Of a stretch of 64,000 bases of DNA, positions 33,859-46,299 are shown piece by piece. A model generated the notes under the pieces. The model had not been told where the DNA came from. It ran no database searches and saw only the letters and a list, made by a program, of their open reading frames with translations. Origin of the DNA: Suillus spraguei (Eukaryota; Basidiomycota; Agaricomycetes; Boletales; Suillaceae); NCBI GenBank assembly GCA_016800925.1, contig JABCPU010000293.1:1-64000 (forward strand). Reading direction: 5' to 3'. The translations under genes and the position numbers were made by a program. Each line of letters starts with the position of its first letter. Positions within the stretch are counted from its first letter, which is position 1.

Positions 33859-35611
33859 ATGTCCAACTCGCCTCAATATGCACCTTACTCACCCCAGACA
33901 ATCCAAGTTCACACCATTCCGGTCCAATCCCTTTCACTGTACAACATTCACTCCGTGCGCATTACCTGGGTTAATCTAGCGAACACTATTGGCATCCGCG
34001 TTGTCCCTCTCGATTCCTTCCAGCGCCTCCTCGCGTCCTCCAGACCGGGTATAACCATCGCCCAATGTGTCTTCGGCTTCGTAATTAACAGGAACGCATC
34101 TGGATTTGGGCCTGTAGGGGAGTACCTGTTTGTCGTGGACTTGGCATCCATAAGGTTGTGTTCCTACGCACCGGGACATGTAAGTATCATGGGCTGGTTC
34201 CAGGACAAGGTCCCTGCTCCAGGTCGTGTCCTTGGACCGGTGTGCCCCTGTGTCCACGATCAACGCTGAATCGTATTGTCGAGTGCGTCCTCTCTGACAC
34301 CCGTTGAATGTGCACTCACTTGGACATTCAGCACCGCCAAATCTTACAATGCCGCATTTCTTGTTGGATTTGAGACCGAATTCATTCTCCTCAAAAGCAC
34401 TAATCCGATCGAGGCTGTCAATCCACACGGGTGGAACAGCACGCGAGCGCTACCTTCTGGAACCAAGGAGACAGAAGTGATCGAGGAGATCGCACGTGGG
34501 ATCATCGATAGCGGAATCGAACTGATGATGTATCATTCTGAAGCGGCGCCGGGGCAGGTTCGTGTACCCGACTCTTTTTCTTTCTGTATGCTACGCGGTA
34601 CTACAACATGCTAGTACGAGATCGTGACGGGTCCACTCCCGCCTCTTGAAGCTGCTGATGCCCTCGTGCACACGCGGGAGACGATTACCAACGTGGCAAC
34701 CAAACACGGATTTCGTGCAACCTTCGCACCAAAGTTACATGTGGATTACCGTACGTGTCTGTTCCACACTGTAGTCGATCATTTTTCTGCCAATATATTT
34801 ACACCCTACCTTCTCTGATTCACGCTCTCATATAGCCGGCAGTGCAGCTCACACTCACATCTCCGTGCACCCTATCGATTCCAAGCGCCCTTCAGAACTT
34901 CAAACTCTGAGCCAATCGCCAGCGGGCACATCAGGCAATCTTATTACCCCTCTGGAAAGCGTCTTCCTTGCTGGTGTACTCAGACATCTGCGAGCTTCCT
35001 GTGCGTTCACGCTCCCCCTACGTGCCTCCTATGCACGCATGCATGATGGAATCTGGAGCGGCGGAACATGGGTCGGATGGGGAAGGGATAACCGTGAGGT
35101 GCCCATACGCTTGTGTGTTCCTGCTGCGTCTATAGACCCAAAGCCCGCGACCAACGTTCCCTCGAAGAACCACTTCGAAATAAGATGTATGGATGGCACG
35201 TCTTCCCCTTACCTCGTTCTCGCCAGCTTCATCGGCTCTGGGCTACTTGGTATCCAGTCTCAATTACCGCTCGTAGAGCAAGATTGTGGCACGCCCGCTG
35301 CGCTGATGACTGAGGCAGAAAGAGAGACGGCGGGGATTACACGGCGGATGCCGATGTCTTGGGAGGAGGCGAGGGCCGCGCTGGCGGCAGATGAAGGCAT
35401 GAAGGGCATTCTTGGAGACCTTGTAGACGGATTCTTATCGGTGGGGGAGGTGAGTCATTTAACTACTCGTCCTATTGTGTTGTATTTGTTCTGCTGTATT
35501 ATGATTATGTCCGCGGTACTGATTTATTGTTGTTTTCAGACACTGGATGAGCTTTTACACTCCCCGACGAATGAGGCGGAGAGAGTACAGTTGCTTGTCG
35601 AGTATTATTAA
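33859..35611 (+). CDS. Glutamine-synthetase-like protein (FluG/GlnA catalytic type), copy 1
   Basis: ATG at 33859 (MSNSPQYAPYSPQ; the preceding ATG is not conserved in copy 2). Five exons, introns 34283-34331, 34558-34614, 34751-34835 and 35450-35539, TAA at 35609-35611. Glutamine synthetase landmarks: GEYLFVVDLASIRLC and FQDKVPAPG (beta-grasp part), LVGFETEFIL (metal-binding Glu), YHSEAAPGQ then YEIVTGPLPPLEAADA, SAAHTHISVHP, DGIWSGG, WGRDNREVPIRL and FEIRCMDGTSSPYLVLA. This is the bacterial-type fold found at the C-terminus of FluG, usually a ligase joining an amine to glutamate; substrate unknown. One base is missing near 34230 compared with copy 2 (GGACCGG against GGCACTGG). Confidence 0.88.
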
Positions 35612-35928
35612 GATGAGATGGCAGGCCTTCAGGCTTTCTCGATGGTTTCTAGTTTAGATAGGTTGGGCAACTTGAACACACGATTCACTTGCTGATACCA
35701 GTATCCTAAGAATGATATTTTCAAGTTTCAAAAATGCCAAGATCTTCACAGCCTTTTTACTCGCATTCTCATTCAATTCTTTTCGCAGCTGATTTACATA
35801 TAGTATTTTGTACAGATCACAGGGTACACGAGGCTTGTATATCATGCTGTGTTGTGCACAGCGTATAAACTTGGTACCACCTTACCTGTATTCCCTCTTA
35901 CCATTATCCTTCGACCCATTTGATCAAA
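35612..35928. repeat. Shared 3' flank of the glutamine-synthetase-like copies, then spacer
   Basis: 35612-35720 is related to the inverse of 50020-50134 (for example GGTTGGGCAACTTGA and CACTTGCTGATACCAGT). The rest is the probable promoter of the ULD gene. Confidence 0.5.
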
Positions 35929-37770
35929 ATGCCCCTTCAGCGGGTCAAAGATTGTGTCAAGGATTTCGTCAAAGATCTGGGCGAGGTCTTCGCAGTTCGT
36001 TTGAAGCGCCCCCCAAAAAACGGACCCAGACAATGTAGCTCGACAGCCACCAATCATGACACGGTGGCTCAATCCATGGACAAAACCCTAGCGCCTTTCC
36101 CTTTCCTTTACCAACTCTCTCTTCAGATTCATCGCCAGTACACTCTGCGAGCAGCAGGGAACCAGGTTTTGAATCCTCCACCAATGTTCCAGCCGTTAGA
36201 CACTCCGGGGGGTTATCTCTTGCCTGCGAAGCTTCGGACATCGTTCAGTTAGCACTGCCCCTGGTACAGGCTGTTGCAAGTGGAATTCCACTTGTTGGTG
36301 CTCCGATGCAAGCGGCTATTGGTGGATTATTGACAGGCCTTCAAGCTATAGATGTGAGAGCCTGTATCACTCCCAGCACATTGTTGAGTTGCACGCAAGT
36401 CTCGGACACGTTCTGCGAAGTAATAATACCAACTTAGGTTTTACAGTGAACCCGCTGACAAACGCATAGTGTACTCCTACAGAAAAATACCTCCTTATAT
36501 ATGCCAGTCAACGCTAAAACCATGCTGCCGACGCCCGGTAATATTGCGCCATTGATGCGCCATTGATCCCGAAGATTCCCGATAAGTGTCGAGCTCGTAC
36601 CTCGACCCCTGATAATCCAACACACATTTCTTGATTTAAAGGCACTACAGAGACGTAGCCAGAATCAGGCGGACCTCAATAGCCTGACCTTACGACTCGA
36701 TCGATTCAGCCGCGAATTGTGCAACGCCTCGTCTGCCTCGGATCCTGTTGAACAGTCTCGAAGAGATTCTTTTGTTAGGTATCCACGTCATCAGTGTATG
36801 CTTGGATTCGCCTGACATCGAGTCGTACTTAGAATGCTGCAAGACACTTCAGCGCAAGTAACAACATTACGTGATCGTTGTCTTGCGTCCATACCCGTTA
36901 CACAGGCTATCGCTGGGTGCTTTGTCGAAATTGATCGCTATCTGGCGGAGTATTTGGTTGTTTCCTATTCTCTAACGAAGCTTTGCATTACACTTCTGCT
37001 TGAACAGTGGTCGTCCCAGATGCAAAGTCAACGTGACATATGCGAAATCCTGGTAGTTCTGCAGAGGGAGCGGGATGATCGTCAGAACATCTCGGTGATG
37101 ATCCAAAGTTTTGTCACCCGCGGACAATCCTCTGTGGAACCGACTGCATCGCAATCAGTCGGAACTGCTACACGTGGATGTATAACACTAATAGACATAA
37201 CAGGTCACCAGCATCCAATATCGGTAAACTTCTGCACCTCATTTGAGGTACGTTTCACAAGTGAAAATCTATGTTAGCAAAGCATATTCATTGAATCATC
37301 TTTAGCAATTCAATGATATGCTCAAAGCTCTATTCGAATGCAACTCAATTGAAGCTCGAATTCAGAGACAGTGTATGGAGAGCGGACAGTACGATTTGTG
37401 CATTGACGAAGGCACGCAAGTAACTCGACTTACAAGTAATGAATGGCCAAGATTTGAAGTGGATGCGAAGGTTGTTATGAGGATCCTCATTCAACAGCAG
37501 ATGTCACCATCCTCTGGAGTGTCCTACAGATGCTCCTGCGGGGTGGTGAATACCCTTGGTGTTGGGCCTATCATGTATTCGTTTGAACGACAGGTTAGTT
37601 CCTTGATTGATTGGTGAGTATGCTTCAAATTTTCTGAGTACTGACTACGTCTAACAATCGGCAGTCGAGAGTGTGGACGACGATTTCAGGTTTCCCGTGT
37701 ATCTTGCCGTGAAAAGCAAAGTACTATTGTTCGATCGTCTGATATTGACTCTCTTGTGATACGAGGCTAA
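35929..37770 (+). CDS. Basidiomycete ULD (ubiquitin-like domain) protein, 3' end in an LTR
   Basis: ATG at 35929 (MPLQRVKDCVKDFVKDLGEV). Later exons encode EASDIVQLALPLVQAVASGI and GAPMQAAIGGLLTGLQAID, a helical coiled-coil part (LNSLTLRLDRFSRELCNASS through YLAEYL), then the ULD: CITLIDITGHQHPISVNFCT, SIEARIQRQCMESGQYDLCI and TQVTRLTSNEWP, with a Cys-rich zinc-ribbon-like tail (YRCSCGVVN, ECGRRFQVSR). Introns are 50-60 bp. Exon 1 seems to have lost one base near the C6A6 run at 36008-36020. The stop at 37768-37770 and the last five codons lie inside the copia LTR that starts at 37755. Function unknown; such proteins often sit beside NLR-like genes. Confidence 0.7.
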
Positions 37771-38069
37771 CGAGGGCAGGAGAAAGGGTCTAGAAGAACA
37801 AGGTACGATCTCAGTTTCTCGAAGAAGAAGTGAGATGTTTCTACGCGACGGCGCTGGACTTTATAGTAAGTGAAAAAGGAAACGAAAATTTAGACATAAC
37901 TCGTTGACATATATTGTAGATGCTCGGCCGACGTCAGCGCGCTCGATCCCAGTGGCCTATTGTGGCTTGCGCTCGAACCACGTTCCTCAGCTTCTCCCCC
38001 TCGTGCCTTGCTTCTCGGATTCTTCGGCCATTCACTTCTCTTCTCCTTCTGGTGCGTCAGACTTCAACA
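37755..38069 (-). repeat. 3' LTR of the second copia element
   Basis: On the minus strand it starts TGTTGAAGTCTGACGCACC after the tract CTCGAGGGAG and, by inference, ends at 37755 with ACGTATCACA-type termini (TGTGATACG on the plus strand). It has a TATAAAG box near 37860 and a GATCTCAGT...AGTGAGATG hairpin near 37805-37835. Confidence 0.7.
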
Positions 38070-40192
38070 CTCCCTCGAGCGCATGCCAGACCCATGTGGG
38101 TGCGCAACTTTTGAAGTCGAGGCTGGGCAAGCGCCTTTGTGAAGGCATCGGCGACGTTATCGTCTGTCGGACAGTAAAGGAGTTCGAAGGTACCGTTCTT
38201 GACATGCGAACGCACGAAATGGTAGCGCAAGTCGATATGTTTCGTTCTCGACTGGAATTTGCCGGTGGATGCTAAGGCTATGGCTGCCTGGTTGTCGCAG
38301 AAGATGGGAGTGGGGAGAGCGGGTGGCTCGTAGAGCTCGCTGATGAGTAACTGGAGGTATAGTACTTCCCTCGCTACACTCGTTAGGGCAATGTACTCAG
38401 CTTCTGCTGTAGATAGGGCAATTAGCGGCTGCTTGCGTGCGCTCCACGATACCGGGCCTCCGTTTAGCATGACGATATACCCTGACATTGAATGTCTATG
38501 GGGTTGCGATGCCCAGTCGGCATCTACGAAAGCTTCTATGCCTGCGTCCGTCGAGCCCAGGGTAAGCTCAAAATTGGCCGGCCCCTTTAGGTACCTTAAG
38601 GCTCGTTTGGTGGCCTCCCAATGGGGCCGACCAGGGTTGCGCATGAACTGGGATAGGGTGGCAACAGCGAAGGCAATATCGGGTCGTGTACTTGTGGCGG
38701 CATACATCAGGGAGCCAATAGCTCTCTGGTAAGGTACGTCATGCATTGCCTGGAGCTCGGTGACCATACCTGGGGATTGGTCTACTGACAGCATGACTCC
38801 AGGCTCCATTGGGGTCTGCGCACTCTTTGCATTGCCCAAGTAGAATCTTTCGACAATCGTGTCGACGTAGGCCTTTTGAGATAGAGTCAGGGTACGTGGC
38901 CTCCGGTACGCTGTCCCTGGTCACCTTCAGGCCTAACAGCCAGTTCAGCTCGCCTAGGTCAGATATCTCGAAGTATTCAAGCAATTGCGACTTGAACCTG
39001 TGGATATGCGATATGTGGTTGGCAGTGACAGCTATGTCATCGACTGACACAGTGATGACAACATGCTCCTTGGGGGTCCATTTGAAGTATACTGCTTGGT
39101 CCACCCTTGACCTACTGAATCCCAGCTTCAGGAAGACGCCTGCCAGCTCTTCTGCCCATTCATACCCAGCTTGCTTTAGCCCAGGTAAGCTCCACTTGAG
39201 CTTCAACACCTTTCCTTGCTGACCCTCTTTAAGATAACCAGGTGGGGCTCTCATATAAATGTCCTCCTGGACGTCTGCATAGAGGTAAGCACTCTTGATA
39301 TCTACCTGGTGAATCTCCCAGCCTTGCTGAGCGGCCATTGTTAGGACAGCATGTATAGTGCTCATATTGGCCATTGGCGCGAACATCTTGAAATAGTCGA
39401 CCCCATATTCTTGGCGCTGGCCATTGGCAACTAAACAGGCATGCAACTTGAGTTTCTTGCCATCAGGGCCACATTTCGTAGCAAGGACAAAATGACAGGG
39501 TATTATGTTCACTCCTTGAGGTGCATCGACAATTTCCCAAGTTCCTAGCTTCTCCAGCTGACTATTTTGTAGTCTAGTGCCTCTTGCCATTCAATACTGT
39601 CTGGTCCATTGAGGGCCTGTTGCAGGGTAGGCTCTGGCTGGGCTGCTGCTAGTGCAAGGTGAATATGGGCTTCTTCATCTAAGAGGTTGAGTGCTGATGC
39701 TTCCTGAAGGGTTTCATAAGCAATGGCAGTTCTCTCTCCCTGGTGTAGATGGGAGTAATACCCAGGAGCTGGTCTTGCTCTTGTGGTACGAGGTTCTGGG
39801 GTAGGTGTTGCTGTGATGGGCTGGGCAATACTAGGTGCATCAAGTTTGCTGTTCTGGACATTGTTGTTGTTGTTATTGTTGCTGTTACTGATTGATGCAC
39901 CTTCGGACTCCCCCTTGTCCAGGACATCCCTAGCAATGATGACATCTGGTGGCACAAATGCCACATTGCGTTCAATGGAGACATGTCTCCTTGCTGGCCA
40001 GTAGACTCAGTATGACTTACTCTTACCATCAACCCCCACAAACACAGCCTCCTCTGCCCTTGCCTCAAGTTTTCCAGCAGTTGGCCAGTGGACATAGATG
40101 GTGGTACCAAATTCATGTGCCATCGAGAGGTCAGGCGTCCTCTTGTGGATCAGCTCATAGGGAGTGTGACTGGGGATCGCCCTTGAAGGTAA
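38057..40192 (-). pseudogene. pol: copia pol: integrase C-terminus, RT and RNase H
   Basis: From the 5' side: YELIHKRTPDLSMAHEFGTT and a VGVDGKSKSY block (integrase end), a linker with a short CAA/GTT-type repeat, then RT with ACLVANGQRQEYGVDYFK, IHQVDIKSAYLYAD, MRAPPGY, LPGLKQAGYEW and the catalytic SVDD near 39037-39048 (S replaces the usual Y). RNase H has AFVDADWASQPHRHSMSGY, STAEAEYIAL, CDNQAAIALAS and ADAFTKALA. Frame breaks lie near 38890, 39570 and 40010. The stop falls just inside the LTR. Confidence 0.88.
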
Positions 40193-40669
40193 TGTTACGA
40201 ACTGGGGTGGCATCACCAGCAACAGTGAAAAGACACAGATGGTCTGCTGGGAAGTTCTACGATGTCCAGAAGAGGACAAAGTGAAAGTACAAGGAACGCG
40301 TTCCGAGTACGATCAAGGGTCTGGCCTCAAGGACAAGTCCGAGAGGTTCTACAAGAATAGAGACTAAGGCTAAGGAGTGCTTAGACTTAGAGACGATTCA
40401 AGACAACTTAGGTTGGAGACCTAAGCGAAGGAGATTCCAGGTAAAACCCAGTAAGATTAAAGTAAAGAATCTACTACTACAAGTACACTGTGCTTAAATA
40501 GGCCAATATGTGCGCACAGACCAAGTAACTGTGAGAACGTAACTGCGTATCCTAATAAGGAAGGCATATGTTGTACAGATGCGTTGAGCATATGAGTCAG
40601 AGTCATGTGACATGATATACAAGTAAGGAAACAAAGGGAAAATGAATAGGGGCACATACAACTGTAACA
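40193..40669 (-). repeat. 3' LTR of the gypsy element
   Basis: 477 bp, near-identical to 47302-47778 and closely similar to the solo LTR at 54468-54941. Confidence 0.92.
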
Positions 40670-40834
40670 TTACCCCCATATTATATTGGAAGTCACCGAC
40701 TTTCAAACATCTCTGTTGTCGTCGTAGACGGGATCGTAGTCATCATAGTTGGCGACATCTTCATCAGCGGCACTTCCTCCTAGCATATAAGCCGCTTCCT
40801 CTTCTGCTACAGTCCTTGCCCGTCGACCTTCTTT

Positions 40835-42167
40835 TCATCGTCGACGGTTAATAAGATACTGTTCCCACCTATGCAGTGCATCATAAAATCCATCATCCTT
40901 CCAGGTAAGCGTAAACGGAGGTTCCCCACAACGTTGAGGGCAGTAAAGGGAAAGATGGGTAGGGGCATGGCATAGGCAGATTTGGCACTGATAGTCGAGA
41001 CAATTCTTTTGCCGATGTCCGACGATACCACAGAGTCGGCATTTCATGTTTTCATCGGTGTTAGAAGTGGACATATGTAATGGTGATGGTGAGATGACGG
41101 GTTTAGGACTGGCGGATCTAGCACGCTTCTTCCCTTTCTGTGTGTCATGCGTTTTAAAGCGAAGGCATTGTCCATCGAAGCTGTGCCTGTTGCTTGTTTG
41201 TTAACCTGTACGCAGATGCAGGGAGGTCGGGAGTGGTTCCTCGTTCAGCAGCCACAAGAAGTTCGTCGGAAGAAGAGGAAGAGGTGATACCGAAGTCTTT
41301 TACTAAGACTGGCGAGACAGGATCCATTGGACCGAACAATGACGGAATGGACATAGGAGGGTGGATGTGTAGATCACGAAGTCGGGGGCCGAGCGTTATC
41401 AGCTCAGTGACAGGGATTCCTAGTAGTTTTGCAGCCTCACACTGCTCTTCCGTGCAAGGTTCATACAGCCACGCGGGATGCTCATGAGAGGTTACAATGA
41501 GAGGTGATGAAGTCGACTGTTCGACGGGGATGGGGTTCGAGGAGAAGCGAGGTCGACTTGCGTTTGCTGTAAATCTGTGATAGCTTCTTCCACTAGGTTT
41601 CTGGCTGCTCGGTTTCAGTGACTGATTGCTGGATGGTTTCGACGACTGCATTGGTGAGCTGCCCAATCTCCTGGACAGCAGTGCATAAGCCAGCAAGGGC
41701 GTTAACACTAGAATACATGCGCGAAGCAGGGGGTGCTGGAATAGGAAGTGGCGCATCTTCCTGCGAAGAGGGAGGTTGAGCAACACCTGCTCGACGTTCG
41801 GCCATGATGTGAATAGCTTCTTCAACATCGCTTTTAAAAGAATTGGGAAGCAACAACATAGCATAAGAACGAATGCGTTTTTGAAGATGTAAGAAGCGTT
41901 GACGATATGTAGCATCTGTGGTTTCATTGGCTGTAGCTTCAATGAGGGCAGCAGTACGGATAATGTTGACGAGGAGGAGGGCCGGGAAGGCACCTCTTTC
42001 TGTGAGGATTCTTTCAACTTCAAGGGCATGTCCTTCACATAGAAGGGCAGCTTCAATGTAGGAAGTGTTGTCGATTTCGGTGGTAAGGGATCCATAGTTT
42101 CGGCATCAGAGTCGGAGTCATTGGTGGCAATGGTGATGGGGGTGATATAAGCAGTGGGGAAAGACAT
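40835..42167 (-). pseudogene. Extra gypsy ORF between pol and the 3' LTR, with Cys/His fingers
   Basis: Starts MSFPTAYITPITIATNDSDS at 42167. A Pro/Ser-rich part follows, with HEHPAWLYEPCTEEQCEAAK near 41450. It ends with a double Cys/His motif: MKCRLCGIVGHRQKNC (CX2CX4HX4C) followed by CQICLCHAPTHLSLYC (about 40940-41050). Several frame breaks. Same strand as pol. It looks like a second nucleocapsid-like protein; function unknown. Confidence 0.6.
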
Positions 42168-42249
42168 TTCAATGGTGATAGTTGATCAAGTGCTAGTGCG
42201 AGTTGATTGACTGAAGGATGATCAGAGGGCGTGTTGCTTCTTATAAGCA

Positions 42250-43660
42250 CTCAAGATTCGAGCGGAGTTCTTCAAGTTCTTTTCTGGGAGCCATTCATTA
42301 TCTCCCGATGAATATCCTTTCCAAGAACGAGATATCGTCGGCGAGTGCCGGTTCCTTTGTGAGAAAGAATTGCTTCTATTTCATATTCTTCTTCTTCTTC
42401 TATAATGTCAGGTGGTGGTTCAGGGAAGTTCGGACCGTGTACGTCCGTTTCGCTATAGGACGATAAGACAGAAGCATGGAAGTAGGATGGATTTCCATTG
42501 CAGAGGAAGTTTGAGTGTGAACGTGATGGGAGATAAGACATCGATGATCGGGAAGGTCCATATCGCTTTGGCGCAAGTTTCCTTGATGGGAGTTTGAGTC
42601 TAAGATTAGCGGCAGATAGCCAAACCTTATCTCCGATCTTCCATGGATGTACTTATCTCCTCGGGATCGTTCGGCCATCGTTTGCATTGCAATATTATGG
42701 CAGGTGATTGCTTCTTCTCTTATCTTCTGCAGGGATCGTACTTGATCTTCTGCTGCGGGGACGGATGAATCAGGGATAAGGTGAGGGATGGCGCTGGTTC
42801 GTATCCCATCATCAAATAGAAGGGTGATGCATTCCTTGCATCGTGTTTTCGGTGGTTGTGGACAAATTCAGCGATTGGTAGGTGTTCTACCCAATCTTCA
42901 GGATTGTTGCGACAATAGATGCGTAGGTATGTTTCTAGTTCTTGATTTAGCCTTTCAGTTTGACCATCAGTCTGTGGGTGATAAGCTGTGGATGGAGCGA
43001 TGACGTAGTCGAGAAGTCGGGCAAGTTCCTTAGAGAAGCGAGATAGGAATTGCGGACCTCGATCCGAGATAACTTTGTCATGGAGTCCAAATTGTCGGTA
43101 GACGTGTTTCAAAAATAGTTTAGCAACGCCTTCGAAGTGATGGTTTTCAAACAAGGGATAATAATTACCCCCTTCGTAAGGCCATGGTCTACCACGACCA
43201 TGATACTGTCAAAGCCACCGGACACGGGAGGTCGGTGATAAGATCGACGGAGAGCTGGGAAAAGGGCGAGTCGCAGAGGAAGGAATGGGGTAAGTGGAGG
43301 CCGAACAGGGTGAGTATCGGCTTTCATTTGCTGACAAAGGGCGCAACCCTCAACATATTTCGAATATAAGAGCCCATAGCGGGCCACCATGCTTCTCGTT
43401 TAACAAGTTCTTCTGTTTTGAATCTACCGGGATGTCCCGGTGGATGATCATGATACCTTTCAGGATACCGGAACGATGTGCTGGGGAATATAGGCACGAT
43501 TCTTAAAGTAGAGGAGTTCTCCTCAATCTTCCAGTCAGAGAGTGCTGATTTCATAGGAGGAAGGCACACGCCATCAAGGGCGTCGGATGCGGTTTTAAAG
43601 ACAGGGTCGTCGAGAGGGTCGGAGGATGACAATACATCCTTCAGGTCGGTGTCAATAAGA
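42250..43660 (-). pseudogene. pol: gypsy integrase with C-terminal chromodomain
   Basis: The HHCC zinc-binding part is at about 43320-43480 (HPGRFKTEELVKREAWWPAM, then CALCQQMK). The core has D in FDSIMVVVDHGLTKG, D in KVISDRGPQFL (about 43060) and E in DGQTERLNQELETYLR (about 42960). At about 42270-42410 a chromodomain reads [20 protein letters not shown] and then, after a one-base break, a WKGY-like block. Chromodomains steer such elements to methylated-histone chromatin. Frame breaks near 42640, 43150 and 43300. Confidence 0.85.
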
Positions 43661-43716
43661 CGAAGAATAGAGCGTCAGGGAGGAGGGTCTGGTCCTCGTT
43701 ATCGTCTTTGCCAGAG

Positions 43717-45077
43717 TCATAGTCGGGTGGCGGATAGTGCATCAGGTACTGCTAATTTAGTACCCGCAACGTGATGCAGTTCAATGTCATAGATAGACAA
43801 AATCAATTGCCAACGTGCTTGGCGACGGGTAAGCTTCTGTGCACTTTTAAAGTACAGAAGATTCTTGTGGTCGGTGAATACCAGGACAGGGTGTGGATTT
43901 CCTTCAAGATAATGACGCCATTCGTTCAATGCCCGATCACAGCAAGGAGTTCCCGATCAAAGATTTGTAATTGCGTTCTGCGGGGTTCAAAGACTGTGAG
44001 AGATATGCGCATGGGTGATAGACACCATTCTCATCGGTCTGCAGGAGAACTCCGCCAGTTGCTACGAGTGAAGCATCGGTAGCAATAGCAAATTGTCGGG
44101 AAGGATCTGGGTTACGGAGTACCGGCTGGGATGTGAAGCGCGTTTCAGTTCTTCGAAGGTGTCCATGCATTCGGTTGACCAATCAAAGGCCTTATCTTTC
44201 TTTGTTAAATCGATAAGAGGTCGGGCAATGTCAGAATAGTGGGAAATGAACGTGCGGTAGAAGTTGCAAAAGCCAAGGAATGACCGAACATCTTTTACAG
44301 ATTTTGGGACTGGCCATTCAGAGATTCCCTTGGTTTTGGCGGCATCCATAGCAACTTGTCTGGGCGAATTATCATTCCGAGGTATTCCACTTCTTCTGCA
44401 TCGAAGGTGCATTTCTCCAGTTTTAAGAATAGATGTTCTTTCGTATCTTCATCAAAACTCGTCTGGTTCGTTCACGATGTTCTGCCATTGTTGTAGAGAA
44501 AATCAGGATATCGTCCATGTAGATAACCATCCATCCTTCATTGATTTCCTGTTGGAAGGTGCGATTCATATATGCTTGAAAGTTGCCGGTGAATTGCAGA
44601 GGCCAAAGAACATGACGTTCGGTTCGAAGAGGCCAAATTCCGTTGTAAAGCAGCTTTCCAGCGATCATCGGGATGAATGCGGATTTGTTATAACCGGACC
44701 ATATATCCATTTTCATAAAGAACTGTGCATTATGAAGGCGTGCGACAAGAGAGATAGGGAGTGGGAGGGATAGGCTTCTTGACTGTCCAATCATTGATGT
44801 AGCGATAATCTTGACAGGGACGCAATTCTCCACTCTTCTTTCCCACAAAGAAGAAACCACTAGCTTGGGGTGACTTCGATTCTGAGATAAAACCTTTCGC
44901 AACGTTTTCATCGATAAACGTTTTGACGGCAGCGCGTTCTTTTTCCGATAGTGGGTAAACCTTAGACGTACGAGGGATGAAACCGGTTTTAGTGTCAATC
45001 CAATGATCAATACCAGGGCGTTCGGGGGGTAGTTTGTTCAGTCCGTCTTTAGCAAAGACGTCTGCAAAGTCGTGCAA
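43717..45077 (-). pseudogene. pol: gypsy reverse transcriptase and RNase H
   Basis: RT begins near 45077 (HDFADVFAKDGLNKLPPERP), with LRPCQDYRYIND, KMDIWSGYNK and the catalytic YMDD at 44510-44521. The tether part has GFCNFYRTFI and KAFDW. RNase H has AIATDASLVATGGVLLQ, SLNPAERNYKS and [20 protein letters not shown], ending [10 protein letters not shown] at 43717. Frame breaks near 44780, 44600, 44130 and 43945. Confidence 0.88.
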
Positions 45078-46290
45078 ATAGCCGGGACCAATTCTTCGAA
45101 GGATTTCTTTTTCTTTTCCTTCTCATCTGTGGCGAATTCCTGAGCCTTGTTACTGTACTTTGGAGGAGGGAGGGGAATTGCGGAATATTAGAGAGCTGTT
45201 CGAGTGAGAGTTCCTCATGTGTAAGAGGTGTATCCATGGATACTCTTCGATGATTCTCATGCTGACTCCATCAGTATCATATTCCACAAGGAATTCTCCA
45301 TCTCCAAGTTCATAGGAAGAAATCTCTCGCACTTCTGGTGCATGCCAGACATCCTGCATGGTGTTGAATTGGTCATCATCCTCGGTTGGGATCAACGAGG
45401 GCACGGGTTCTTCTTCATCGGGGATTTCCTCAATTGAAGCTGAGGAAGAGTTTTCGGGGGAACATAGAATTTGGATAGTTTCGGTACATTTGTATCCCGT
45501 CCAGGGATCTCTTCTTCCGCTTTTCTTTTCCCATGATTCTGTTCTTCTATTGGCCGTTGCTCAATAGGTTCTTGTCCGACTCGATGCTCGGGTTCGGATT
45601 CATTCTTGCGCTTTTCTGCACGGGGAATAGGTGATACTGGTCGTGGCAGTTGCACACTGGGAATAGGGTCGACGGTAGGCGGGGCTTGTACTTCCGGTTC
45701 GGAGTCTTTAGAAATTGAAGGGATTATGAGAGATCTCAGAAGTTGGGAATATTGCCATTTCTTAGAGTGACAAAAGGTTGGGGGTAATCCATTCTTCTTC
45801 CGATCTTTATCCATATCGATTTCTATTTCATCTGATTTCGTTGTTCGGGGAAGAACAAGTGTTTCAGCAGCCCAGTCTATACTTGGGTTCATTGCGCGTA
45901 ACCACGGAATTCCCAGAAGGATTTGATCCCTTCTTCCTAGTTTGGTGATGTTGAATTTTCCATACATGGTTCGTTCATTGATTTTGACCACTAGGAGACA
46001 GTAGTGTGTGATTGGTCCTCCTTTGATAAGAGTTCCATCTGCCGTAGTAACTCGAAAGGGTGTTTTGAGTTTTCGTCGTGTGATTTGATGGAGTTTCACA
46101 AACTCCTCAGAAATGAATGTTCCTGCCGCTCCTGAATCAATGACTGCGGTGGTGTCGATGGTTTTTAAGCGAGTACGCGAGTGAAGGGTGATAGGGACAC
46201 GAAGTTCTTTTCTTTCACCTACAGCGCGTACAAGTCTTAGTAATACATTAGGAGAAACATACGTCGAATCTTTGTTTCTCCAAGTCAAAA
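45078..46290 (-). pseudogene. pol: gypsy aspartic protease and linker
   Basis: Retropepsin-type domain with the catalytic motif VIDSGAAGTFIS at about 46108-46143, a flap-like RVTTADGTLIKGGP and ILGIPWLRAMNPSIDWA near 45870. A hydrophilic Pro/Glu-rich linker to the RT follows. It is joined to gag by a one-base break in a T run near 46290. Confidence 0.82.
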
Positions 46291-46299
46291 ATCCTCGAC

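Larger units (their letters stand above)
37755..40192 (-). mobile_element. Second Ty1/copia element, 5'-truncated by the gypsy element
   Basis: Minus-strand element keeping the end of integrase, RT, RNase H, polypurine tract and 3' LTR. Its 5' side stops exactly at the gypsy LTR (40193) and does not resume at 47779. Confidence 0.85.

Noticed and set aside
33859..35611. A simple functional glutamine synthetase of the eukaryotic GSII type
   Set aside because: Motifs fit the FluG/GlnA-type catalytic domain instead, and the frame as given has a one-base break.
39850..39895. GTT/ATT repeat as an independent microsatellite locus
   Set aside because: It encodes an Asn-rich linker within copia pol between integrase and RT.
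40189..40192. GTAA as a 4-bp target duplication of the full gypsy element
   Set aside because: The solo LTR of the same family shows a 5-bp duplication, and the two flanks are unrelated sequences; four matching bases are likely chance.
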